Below the pieces are notes generated by a model. That model was not told where the DNA came from. It saw nothing but the letters and a program-made list of their open reading frames with translations, and did not search any database. A stretch of 64,000 bases of DNA from CAWBBA01 sp963729795 (GTDB taxonomy: Bacteria > Desulfobacterota > Desulfomonilia > Desulfomonilales > Desulfomonilaceae). The stretch lies in NCBI GenBank assembly GCA_963729795.1, contig CAVSPC010000041.1:1-64000 (forward strand), written 5' to 3'. The position numbers were made by a program, and so were the translations under genes. Shown piece after piece: positions 25,093 through 33,008 of the stretch. Numbering within the stretch: the stretch's first letter is position 1; the number at the start of each line of letters is the position of its first letter.

Positions 25093-27426
25093 TTAAGGCC
25101 CGCGCTCCACTTCAATGGGTCTGGCCGGCTCGAATTCCCAGGCCGTGTTTATGCCGGGCTTCTTGTTCTCGATCGCGTCCAGGATTCGCTCAGGCGTCAA
25201 CGGGTAATGGTTAAAATAGATTCCAAGGGCTTTGCTGACCGCGTTGCAGTATGCCTGGGCCGCTGACATCGCGATGGACATGCCGGCTTCTTTGGCCCCG
25301 TACGGACCACCTGGATCTATGGATTCCACGATGATCGGCTTGATATTGGGCATGTCCTTTATTATCGGGATCTTATATTCGAGCATTGTAGGATTCAAGA
25401 GGTGCCCCTGGCTCCAACGATGCTCCTCGGCGAGCATTCCACCCTGGCCTCCCATTGCAACTCCACCCTCAAACTGCCCTTCCACTACCAGAGGATTCAA
25501 CGCGAATCCGCAGTCCTGAGCGCATGTGACATCAAGGGCTTTGACCTGGCCGGTTTCAGGGTCCACTTCAACCTCCGTAACCGTCGCACCGAACGAAAAC
25601 GCCTGCGAGAGCTGGCCTCTAGGATTCGTAATCCACTCTCGTCGCTGGTCCACTTTTGGTGAAAATGCGCCTCGTCCCATTATCGGTCGGCCCATGATCA
25701 AAGCCTTGCGCACTACCTTGGCAATGGAAAGACCGGCACCGGGAGCGCCTTTGACATATATTTTTCCGTTCTTGGCCACCAGATCCGCGGGATCGGCCTC
25801 GAGCATGTCCGAAGCTAACTCGAAGAGCTGAGCCCTTGCATCTGCTGCAGCCGTCTTTACGGCATTGCCTCCGCCAAACGTGGAGATCATGGAATACGAG
25901 CCTGCATCAGTTGGAGTGACTTCCGTGTCCGCGGATATGAGCCGGATATCCTCGATAGGCAGTCCAAGCTCCTCAGCAGCGATCTGAACCAGCATGTTGT
26001 CGTTTCCCTGGCCGTTGTCCACAACCCCTGAAATCACAGTGGCCCCGCCATCTTCGTGAAACTTGATGAACGCCTGGGAACCGCCGCGAATTCCTAAGGG
26101 GAACCCGGTCTGCACAGAATTCAGACCCATGCCGATTCCGCGGTTAGGAGCAGGATCCCGGAATTTGTCAAGGAAATTGCTCTCAGCCGCTGTCTTTTCT
26201 ATGCACTCCACGAGACCGCAACTCGCCACGTACGAACCGGTGGGAGTTGTTTCACCCGGTCGCCGCGCATTGCGGAGTCGGATTGTCACAGGGTCGATCC
26301 CCAATTCCTCGGCAATCATGTCCAGTTGCGTATCGATACCGCACGCAAACGATCTGCCGTGAATACGGATCATTCCTCTCACCGGCTTGTTCGTATAGAT
26401 GCGATAGCCTCGGAATCGGACATTGTCCATACGGTACGTCTGCTCATGGCATAGGAACGGGACCGAAGTTGCGATGGGACCGGTACTGGAATATGCCCCG
26501 CCATCCAGATACGAAACGATGTCTCTTGCCAGAACTTTACCTGCTTTGTCCACGCCGGTCTTTATTGTGGTAATCATTGCATGACCCATGCGGGTGGCAA
26601 TTGAGTTCTCCTCTCGGGAGTAAACCAGCTTGACCGGTCTTTGAGCCTTTATGCTGAGGAGGCAAGTAATGAATTCCGCAGGAAAAACGTCGGAACGGCC
26701 GCCAAAAGCACCGCCGATGGTGATCTTGCGCACGTTTACCTTGGAAAGGGGCAACTGTAGGGCATTCGACAAGGCCTTGGCCTTCGTATGCGGAGATGCA
26801 TTCGGCATCCAGACTTCGATAGAACCGTCTGCGTGACAATTTGCCACCACCGCGTAAGGCTCGATCATGAAGTACGAGTCTTCTTCCGCGACAAACGTGT
26901 CTTCACGAACCAGTGCGCATTCTTTGAATGCCGCATCTACATCTGCCGACATCAATGTTAACGGCGACGTTGATGTTGCGGGATATTCATCATGAAGCAA
27001 AGCCGCGTCCGGGGCTAACGCGGAATAACAGTCAAAAACAGCGGGCAATTCTTCGTAATCGACCTGGATCAGGCTGAGCGCCTCCAGGGCGGTATCTTCA
27101 TCGACAGCCGCTACGGCCGCGACCTCATCTCCAACGTATCGGACTTTGTCTACGCAGAGCAGTTGCTGGTCACGCGTGTATCTGAACACACCCCACTTTT
27201 CCCCTGCGGTATCCCTGCCCGTTACCACTGCGTGAACCCCACGAAGCTGCTGAGCCTTCGAGATATCAATGCTAAGTATCCGGGCGTGGGGATAAGGGCT
27301 GCGCAGTATCTTTCCCACGAGCATCTTGGGGAGAGCCAAATCCGCCGTGAAAATCGCCTCCCCCGTCACCTTCGACAGAGAGTCAACGCGCGGGATGCTT
27401 TTCCCTATGAGACTGTATTCGGACAA
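25093..27426 (-). CDS. xanthine-dehydrogenase-family molybdopterin subunit (HcrA-like)
   Basis: A catalytic molybdenum-cofactor subunit of about 777 residues. The N-terminal GKSIPRVDSLSKVTGEA motif and, later, GGAFGGRSDVF and AQDCGFALNPLVVEGQFEGG place it in the xanthine oxidase family. The TTG start at 27426 follows GAGGTGAGG; a GTG three codons earlier and longer starts to 27501 are possible. The C-terminal segment GGPYGAKEAGMS has Met where the family's catalytic Glu normally stands (GAKGVGE). Adjacent genes supply 2Fe-2S and FAD subunits, so it is a three-subunit enzyme, probably acting on a CoA thioester. Confidence 0.9.
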   Translation of the reverse strand: MSEYSLIGKSIPRVDSLSKVTGEAIFTADLALPKMLVGKILRSPYPHARILSIDISKAQQLRGVHAVVTGRDTAGEKWGVFRYTRDQQLLCVDKVRYVGDEVAAVAAVDEDTALEALSLIQVDYEELPAVFDCYSALAPDAALLHDEYPATSTSPLTLMSADVDAAFKECALVREDTFVAEEDSYFMIEPYAVVANCHADGSIEVWMPNASPHTKAKALSNALQLPLSKVNVRKITIGGAFGGRSDVFPAEFITCLLSIKAQRPVKLVYSREENSIATRMGHAMITTIKTGVDKAGKVLARDIVSYLDGGAYSSTGPIATSVPFLCHEQTYRMDNVRFRGYRIYTNKPVRGMIRIHGRSFACGIDTQLDMIAEELGIDPVTIRLRNARRPGETTPTGSYVASCGLVECIEKTAAESNFLDKFRDPAPNRGIGMGLNSVQTGFPLGIRGGSQAFIKFHEDGGATVISGVVDNGQGNDNMLVQIAAEELGLPIEDIRLISADTEVTPTDAGSYSMISTFGGGNAVKTAAADARAQLFELASDMLEADPADLVAKNGKIYVKGAPGAGLSIAKVVRKALIMGRPIMGRGAFSPKVDQRREWITNPRGQLSQAFSFGATVTEVEVDPETGQVKALDVTCAQDCGFALNPLVVEGQFEGGVAMGGQGGMLAEEHRWSQGHLLNPTMLEYKIPIIKDMPNIKPIIVESIDPGGPYGAKEAGMSIAMSAAQAYCNAVSKALGIYFNHYPLTPERILDAIENKKPGINTAWEFEPARPIEVERGP

Positions 27427-27540
27427 AATCCTCACCTCTGAACGGCAAGATGCCTGTCTTAACGTGCAAATGGTGTTACACTTGAAAAACGCGGCACTCA
27501 AGTGTTAGCTAATTACTTTGATTCATAAGTTCAGTCGCGC

Positions 27541-27640
27541 ATTTTCACGGTGGGATTGCTTTCCCGCGGGAAGCGGGATTTCACTCCTTGCAATGACATT
27601 CCCGCTACCTGTCATTGCGAGCGTAGCGAAGCAAACTTTT
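27541..27640. repeat. dispersed repeat with GTCATTGCGAGCG motif
   Basis: The 185-bp gap between the molybdoenzyme large and iron-sulfur subunit genes contains CCCGCGGGAAGCGGG as a hairpin and TGTCATTGCGAGCGTAGCG, a motif commonly seen dispersed in bacterial intergenic DNA. It splits an otherwise compact operon; no coding frame is credible here. Confidence 0.5.
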
Positions 27641-27686
27641 CTTTCGTGCCAGGTTCCTTGGCTCACCGTATTTGCGAAATGATGCA

Positions 27687-28181
27687 CTAAGCTTTCTCTC
27701 CCGTCTCCGTGTTATTTTGCCTCGCCACAGACCGAACTGCTTCAAGAATCTTTTTGTACCCAGTGCATCGGCAAAAATTGCCGGCCAGGGCAGTCTTGAT
27801 CTCCTCATCCGTGGGGTGGGGGCTTCTATCCAGCAATGCTTTGGACGAGAGTATCATTCCAGGAGCGCAGAATCCGCATTGGACTGCCCCGTGGTCGATG
27901 AACGCTTGCTGAACAGGGTGGAGCTTCCCTTGAGAGGCAAGTCCCTCAATAGTCGTCACGGACGCGCCCTCGGCTTCAAGGGCCAGAGTGAGGCACGATC
28001 TGACCGGCGCTCCATCCAGGAGAACGGTACACGCACCGCACACGCCTTCTGAACAGCCTTCCTTGACGCCGGTGAAGCCGAGATCATCGCGAAGAACTTC
28101 CAGCAGCGTGCTGTTTGGGGTTACAGCAACGTCGATTTCATTGCCGTTGACCGTCATAGTAACGAGCTGTTTCTTCATCAT
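27687..28181 (-). CDS. (2Fe-2S)-binding subunit of molybdenum hydroxylase
   Basis: A 164-residue two-cluster iron-sulfur subunit. The N-terminal plant-ferredoxin-type cluster motif is CSEGVCGACTVLLDG with a following C near 63, and the second cluster is held by CGFCAPG and CRCTGY. It carries electrons between the FAD subunit and the molybdenum site. It overlaps the FAD-subunit gene by 4 bp, a typical operon join. Length and motifs match the small subunits of 4-hydroxybenzoyl-CoA reductase and xanthine dehydrogenases. Confidence 0.93.
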   Translation of the reverse strand: MMKKQLVTMTVNGNEIDVAVTPNSTLLEVLRDDLGFTGVKEGCSEGVCGACTVLLDGAPVRSCLTLALEAEGASVTTIEGLASQGKLHPVQQAFIDHGAVQCGFCAPGMILSSKALLDRSPHPTDEEIKTALAGNFCRCTGYKKILEAVRSVARQNNTETGEKA

Positions 28182-29200
28182 AGACCTTCAATTACCGCGG
28201 ACTGAGAGGCTTCTAAACCCAGCGCCTCTTCCACGGCCCGCCTGGCCATAACCGCGGCCATCTTGACTCTGTAGGTTTTGGAGGTGGCAGCATTCTCAAC
28301 AACCACCCCTTCTGCGGTTCGCTGCGCGATCTCGCCGACTTCATGGGCCATTGCGCTATCCGGTTTTCTCCCTTTGACAATGGCTTCAGCCTCTTTGAGT
28401 ACCAGAGGCGCCGGACCAAGAGCTGAAAGCACAAGACGGAAGTTTTCAACTCTTCCCCTGTCAATTATTGCCGCTGCGGCCGCGTTGACTAGGGGGAAAT
28501 CAACCGCGGACCTGAGACTAAGACGTTGATAGGACCAAGAGATCGGTGCCCACGGGATGGGTATTCGTATCGCAGTCACAATCTCATCCGGAGCAAGGTT
28601 GAAAGGACTTTCCCCCTTGTTCGTGAAGAAGTCTGCCACCGGCAGCGTCCTTTGGCCGCCGCTCCCTGCAATAGAAAGTTGCGCGGACAAGGCCACCAGT
28701 GCAGGGACAGCATCACCCGAGCAGATGGAGTTGCACGATTCGGAGCCTTGAAGGGCGAGACACTCTTTCCCTCCTGTTCGGTGGCATTTTGTTTTGCCGG
28801 TCCGCCAGAAGAGCGACTGGTTATAGAGGATGCAGCGCGGTTGCAAGCATAGATTCCCCCCTAAGGTGCCTCGAAAACCCTGGATCCCGAGTGCACCTAT
28901 GGATTCAACGGCCTTCACGAGGATAGCGAAGTGGGTGCGAACAGCCTCATTGTTCTTGATCTCAACCAGGGGGGTTGCCGCCTTTACGATCACGGCATCG
29001 GGTTTGACTTCAATCCCCTTAATCACTTTGATATTTCGTAAACTCACGAGGGCTGAGGGGGAAGTAAGGCGATGCTTGAGATTCACTATGAGATCGGTGC
29101 CGCCGGCAAGAACCGCTGCCTGCGTGCCAAGCTCCCCCTTGATTTTCAATGCTTGATCCAGACTGTGCGGCGCATGGTAGGCGAACGAAGGCAGGCGCAT
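28178..29200 (-). CDS. FAD-binding subunit with 4Fe-4S insertion (4-hydroxybenzoyl-CoA reductase beta-like)
   Basis: A 340-residue FAD subunit (AGGTDLIVNLK, GTLGGNL FAD motifs). Unlike ordinary xanthine-dehydrogenase FAD subunits it carries an insertion with cysteines 118, 123, 139, 147, 156 and 160, around RCILYNQS. The spacing C123-C139-C147-C156 (16, 8, 9) equals that of the 4Fe-4S ligands known in 4-hydroxybenzoyl-CoA reductase beta subunits (as I recall, Cys122, 138, 146 and 155 in Thauera). The start at 29200 follows GAGGAG. It heads the minus-strand operon. An HcrB-type enzyme is strongly suggested; the substrate may differ. Confidence 0.9.
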   Translation of the reverse strand: MRLPSFAYHAPHSLDQALKIKGELGTQAAVLAGGTDLIVNLKHRLTSPSALVSLRNIKVIKGIEVKPDAVIVKAATPLVEIKNNEAVRTHFAILVKAVESIGALGIQGFRGTLGGNLCLQPRCILYNQSLFWRTGKTKCHRTGGKECLALQGSESCNSICSGDAVPALVALSAQLSIAGSGGQRTLPVADFFTNKGESPFNLAPDEIVTAIRIPIPWAPISWSYQRLSLRSAVDFPLVNAAAAAIIDRGRVENFRLVLSALGPAPLVLKEAEAIVKGRKPDSAMAHEVGEIAQRTAEGVVVENAATSKTYRVKMAAVMARRAVEEALGLEASQSAVIEGL

Positions 29201-29299
29201 TTGTGCTCCTCGAATGTACGGCTTCAAGAGGGCATAGGACCGGTGACTAACAGCACGTAAAGCGTTCTCACGGAAGTTGATCAGGACTCTGTAATGAGC

Positions 29300-29328
29300 T
29301 TGACACGACTGTTCTTATCGGATTAACT
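29300..29328 (+). promoter_or_regulatory. candidate sigma-70 promoter for caiB-type gene
   Basis: TTGACA at 29300-29305, 17-bp spacer, then TTAACT at 29323-29328, pointing toward the CoA-transferase start at 29424. The -35 is perfect and the -10 is weak. It lies face to face with the minus-strand promoter at 29363-29391. Confidence 0.35.
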
Positions 29329-29362
29329 GGTTACTAAGGATTGCTGTCCTTTCAGCCAACCC

Positions 29363-29391
29363 ATCATAGGCACTCGGAAAAACACTGTCAA
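29363..29391 (-). promoter_or_regulatory. candidate sigma-70 promoter for molybdoenzyme operon
   Basis: Read on the minus strand: TTGACA (29391-29386), a 17-bp spacer, then TATGAT (29368-29363). This is close to consensus and points to the FAD subunit start at 29200, leaving a leader of about 155 nt. Confidence 0.6.
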
Positions 29392-29423
29392 CATCATTGT
29401 CCCAACGGAAGGAGAGCAGGCAG

Positions 29424-30617
29424 ATGGATCTCTTCGGGAACATCAGGATACTATCCCTGGAACAAGCCACAGTCCTACCCTATCTCACCTACCGTCTGGC
29501 AATAGATGGTTGCCGCGTGATCCGGGTTGAGCACCCCATCTATGGCGACCCTAACAGGCTCGTCGGGGAACCGTTCCTTGATGGCGAGGAGCGGATGAAT
29601 AGTTATTTTATGGCCATCAACGCAGGAAAGGAAGCCATCACCCTCAATCTGGCCGAACCAAGAGGCAAGGAGATATTGGCACGGCTTATACGCGAATTGA
29701 AAGTCGATATCTTTGCTACGAATCAACTCCCGAGGAATTACACCAAACTGGGCATAGACTACGAAACATTGAAGACGGTCAAAGAAGACCTGATCTGGCT
29801 TGGGATTACGGGTTTCGGTCCTGATAGCAACGAAGTCGCATACGATCCGATCCTTCAGGCACGTGGCGGACTCATGGAGTTGACCGGCGAGGCCGGAGGC
29901 ACTCCGCAGGTGGTTGGAATCCCGCTGCCCGACATGGGGACCAGCGAGCACGCTTACGGACTTATCATGAAAGCGCTTTTCGTCAAAGCCATGACGGGCA
30001 AAGGAAGTCGCGTCGACATCTCTATGTTCGAAAGTACTACCTCTTGGCTGACGGTACCCATTACTATGACGTGTTCTTTTGGCAAGAAGATCTCCCGCCG
30101 AGGGAACACTCACGAATTCTTTGCTCCGGTGTCGGTGTATCCCACTTCCGACGGCTATGTTTATATTGCCGTGGGTAATGACAAACAGTTCCAGGCGTTC
30201 TCGTCCTTGCCCGAGTTCTCGTCCCTTGCCAAGGATTCGTACAGGAAGAATGCGGGCCGAATCGCTGATGTGGACCAAATTAACAAGATCATCTCTGAAG
30301 CTACCTGCGAAATGAACACAAACACACTTTTGGGGTTGATGAACAATATCGGCGTCGCAGCCTCCAAAATCAATACGGTAAAGGATGTGGCTCAGGACCC
30401 CCTGGTTTGCGGCAAGTTAATAAAGGCCAAGGATGAAAAGTCGGGCTTCGAACTCACTCTGGCTCCGCCACCCGTGTCGGGACCGTTCCTTGAAGCAAAT
30501 CAGCGGAGGCTCTCGTTTCCCCCGCGCTTTGGCGAGCACAATGAAGCCATCTATGGCACAGAGCTGGGTATGGGAGCCAATGAACTGACTGCTCTGAGTG
30601 CCGACGGCGTCATCTAG
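29424..30617 (+). CDS. CaiB/BaiF family (class III) CoA-transferase
   Basis: A class III CoA-transferase of about 397 residues beginning MDLFGNIRIL; the ATG follows AAGGAGAGCAGG and is preferred over an upstream in-frame ATG at 29397. LEQATVLPYLT, EHPIYGDPNR and the catalytic-Asp segment PLPDMGTSEHAYG are present. It moves CoA between carboxylic acids, so it could activate the pathway substrate or recycle CoA. It is the first plus-strand gene of the catabolic cluster, divergent from the molybdoenzyme operon. Confidence 0.9.
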   Translation: MDLFGNIRILSLEQATVLPYLTYRLAIDGCRVIRVEHPIYGDPNRLVGEPFLDGEERMNSYFMAINAGKEAITLNLAEPRGKEILARLIRELKVDIFATNQLPRNYTKLGIDYETLKTVKEDLIWLGITGFGPDSNEVAYDPILQARGGLMELTGEAGGTPQVVGIPLPDMGTSEHAYGLIMKALFVKAMTGKGSRVDISMFESTTSWLTVPITMTCSFGKKISRRGNTHEFFAPVSVYPTSDGYVYIAVGNDKQFQAFSSLPEFSSLAKDSYRKNAGRIADVDQINKIISEATCEMNTNTLLGLMNNIGVAASKINTVKDVAQDPLVCGKLIKAKDEKSGFELTLAPPPVSGPFLEANQRRLSFPPRFGEHNEAIYGTELGMGANELTALSADGVI

Positions 30618-30639
30618 GTTCTCGGTATTTAAGCGTCGG

Positions 30640-30830
30640 ATGTGGAGAAGGTAGGGCGGCCTGTGGCCGTCGCTAATCTCGGGCTCCGGCGGGCACGGCC
30701 CGGCCTACTACGGATGTAAAGAGAACTTGAAGATTGGCGACTCTACCACGTTGCGGCAGCCCGCATTAAGGCTGGCACCTTGCCGGCCAATCGCTCTTTC
30801 TGGTGACCGGCAAGAAGTAGGCCCTACTGT
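30640..30830. repeat. dispersed GTAGGGCGGCC repeat
   Basis: The 288-bp gap downstream of the CoA-transferase contains GTAGGGCGGCCTGTGGCC and an inverse GGCCCGGCCTAC, then a GCCGG-rich hairpin near 30775-30820. A related unit with GTAGGGCGGCCCATGACC lies at 32570-32640 beyond the mutase gene, so the mutase is flanked by two copies. No gene was recognised. Confidence 0.5.
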
Positions 30831-30905
30831 TCGAATGATGCGGAATTTGTGAAACGCAGTGCTTAAGAAGCCAACGAAAACATTCCCTCTCCAAGGTAGG
30901 CAATC

Positions 30906-32534
30906 ATGGGTGTAGCCAAATACATAAAGAATAACAAGGATGGCATCGAAGACGTGATCCTTCAGTCGGGGATCAAAGTGAAAACCAAATATGGCCCGAA
31001 AGATCTCGAAGAGATTGGCTTCGATTACGATCAAGATCTTGCGGACCCAGGCGAATACCCTTTTACCCGCGGAATTCATCCTGAAGGCTACCGCTCTCGC
31101 GCCTGGACAACCCGGCAATATTCGGGTTTCGGCACACCTAGCGAGACGAACGAGCGATTCAAGCTCCTGATTTCGCATGGGCAGACCGGACTTAATGTGG
31201 CCTTTGATCTGCCCACTCAGATGGGGTACGACTCGGATAATCCGATGGTAGAAGGCGAGGTTGGGCGGGTAGGTATGGCTGTGGACACACTGCGAGACTT
31301 CGAAGTCGCCTTCGCTGATATCCAACTGGACAGAATCGGATCCGGGCTAACCATCAACGCGGTCGCTTCGGTTATGCTGGCCATGTATCAGGCAATGGCC
31401 GAGAAACGAGGATTCGATGTTACCCGCATCAGCGCAACCCCCCAGAATGACATCCTTAAGGAAATGATAGGCCGCGGGGCTTGGATCTACCCGGTTGAGG
31501 ACGCGGTACGTCTCATTGGCGACACCATAGAATATTCCATTACCACACTTCCGCGGTGCAATCCGGTCTCGGTTTGCGGTTATCACATTCGGGAATCGGG
31601 AGCCAATCCGGCCCAGGAGATCGGATTTGCCCTAGAGATAGCTGACACCTATATTGACGAAGCTCTGTCCCGCGGCCTTTCCGTGGACGACGTGGCACGG
31701 AGAATCACCTTCAATTTCAATATATTTGGCAACCTCTGGGAACAAGTCGCGAAATTCAGAGCTGCGCGCAAGCTTTGGGCCAAGAACCTGAAGGAAAAGT
31801 ACGGCGCGAAAAGGCCGCAATCCATGCATCTGAGAGGACTATTCGGGGGAGGTGGATTCGGACTTACCAAAGCTCAGCCGGAAAACAACATCATACGTAG
31901 CTCGTATTATGCCCTCGCTGCGGCTCTGGCAGGGGCTCAGACCACGGCACTCTGTTCTTTTGATGAGGCTTTCACGATTCCCACCCCAAGGGCCGCGCTC
32001 TTGTCCCTACGAACCTGCGAATTGCTCATGGATGAGATCGGGCTGCGCGATACAGTGGATCCGCTGGCCGGGTCTTATTTTATCGAGACTCTCACCAAGC
32101 AGATGGAAGAGAAGATCGAGGACGAGCGTAAGAAGATTCGGGATGTGGGCGGGATGATAGAAGCAGTATCGAGCGGATTTGTGCAGAAACTGGTCGCCCA
32201 ACAGGCCTACGATTGGGAACGGGGGCTTAAGAAGGGGGATTACATAAAGATCGGGGTGAACAAATACGTTGATGAGGACGAGCCAGACGTGGAACTCCAT
32301 GAATACGACCCGGAAACCCAGGTGAAGCAGATCGACAGCCTTAAGCGCGTGAAGTCGGAACGTAGCGGCTCAGAGGTCCTGCGGACGCTGAAGGCGCTCG
32401 AGAGTGTTGCACGAGGAAAAAAGAACGTCATGCCCGCGCTCGTCGATTGCTGCAAGGCCTATTGCACGGTGGGCGAAATGGCGGACGTTTTCAGGCAGGT
32501 CTTTGGGGAATTCAGGGAACCGAGCATTTTTTGA
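30906..32534 (+). CDS. B12-dependent acyl-CoA mutase, large subunit (methylmalonyl-CoA mutase family)
   Basis: A 542-residue catalytic TIM-barrel subunit of the methylmalonyl-CoA mutase family. PFTRGIHPEGYRSRAW, TRQYSGFGT, ATPQNDILKE and CGYHIRESGAN are family landmarks, with the conserved active-site His in GYHIRE. In methylmalonyl-CoA mutases the corresponding first motif usually reads YPTMY; here it is HPEGY, suggesting a different acyl-CoA substrate such as a branched or aromatic-derived one. There is no C-terminal B12 domain and no small-subunit gene in the window, so its partner must be encoded elsewhere. Confidence 0.9.
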   Translation: MGVAKYIKNNKDGIEDVILQSGIKVKTKYGPKDLEEIGFDYDQDLADPGEYPFTRGIHPEGYRSRAWTTRQYSGFGTPSETNERFKLLISHGQTGLNVAFDLPTQMGYDSDNPMVEGEVGRVGMAVDTLRDFEVAFADIQLDRIGSGLTINAVASVMLAMYQAMAEKRGFDVTRISATPQNDILKEMIGRGAWIYPVEDAVRLIGDTIEYSITTLPRCNPVSVCGYHIRESGANPAQEIGFALEIADTYIDEALSRGLSVDDVARRITFNFNIFGNLWEQVAKFRAARKLWAKNLKEKYGAKRPQSMHLRGLFGGGGFGLTKAQPENNIIRSSYYALAAALAGAQTTALCSFDEAFTIPTPRAALLSLRTCELLMDEIGLRDTVDPLAGSYFIETLTKQMEEKIEDERKKIRDVGGMIEAVSSGFVQKLVAQQAYDWERGLKKGDYIKIGVNKYVDEDEPDVELHEYDPETQVKQIDSLKRVKSERSGSEVLRTLKALESVARGKKNVMPALVDCCKAYCTVGEMADVFRQVFGEFREPSIF

Positions 32535-33008
32535 AGTAAGGTGCGATTTAACCTGTTTATTTAGAGCGGGTAGGGCGGCCCATGACCGCCGCTGATTTCG
32601 AGCCCCTTCGCGTAGGGTTCGACCTGCCGGGTCTACGGTTAACGTCTGTCTCGTTCCCAGGCTCTGCCTCATAGGCGATTACTCAAAGCAACTTCGTTCC
32701 TCTTGAAGAGGTGCAGGAGGGGATGGCCATCAAAGTCCTCCTTTTGTAAAGGGGGATTTAGGGTTTTTTTTGAGGGGTTATCCCAAAATCCCCCCTATCC
32801 CCCCTTTACGAAAGGGGGACTTAGTATTCCGCGGGGTTAAGTTAGCGCCTATGAGGCTCTGCCTCGACTATGATAGTGAAATAAACGTAGTTTGCGGGCA
32901 TAGTTCCGCGTACCGCGGGATTCTCAGGCGGTCCCGCGAGACGCGGGATTGGGAACCAAAAACCAATGGATTTTTATCGCTAACTCCAACAATTCCAAGG
33001 AGGAGGGC
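32535..33008. repeat. repeat-rich intergenic region
   Basis: This 474-bp gap holds a GTAGGGCGGCC repeat (32570-32640), a CGTTCCCAGGCTCTGCC unit (about 32650-32668), and a long inverted repeat around GTCCTCCTTTTGTAAAGGGG and its complement-like ATCCCCCCTTTACG (32733-32822). GGCTCTGCCTCATAGGCG at 32659-32676 recurs inverted near 32847-32860, bracketing the set. No gene was seen. Confidence 0.6.

Noticed and set aside
27605..27808. A 67-codon minus-strand frame ending SLLRYARNDR
   Set aside because: This is the usual translation of a dispersed GTCATTGCGAGCG repeat.
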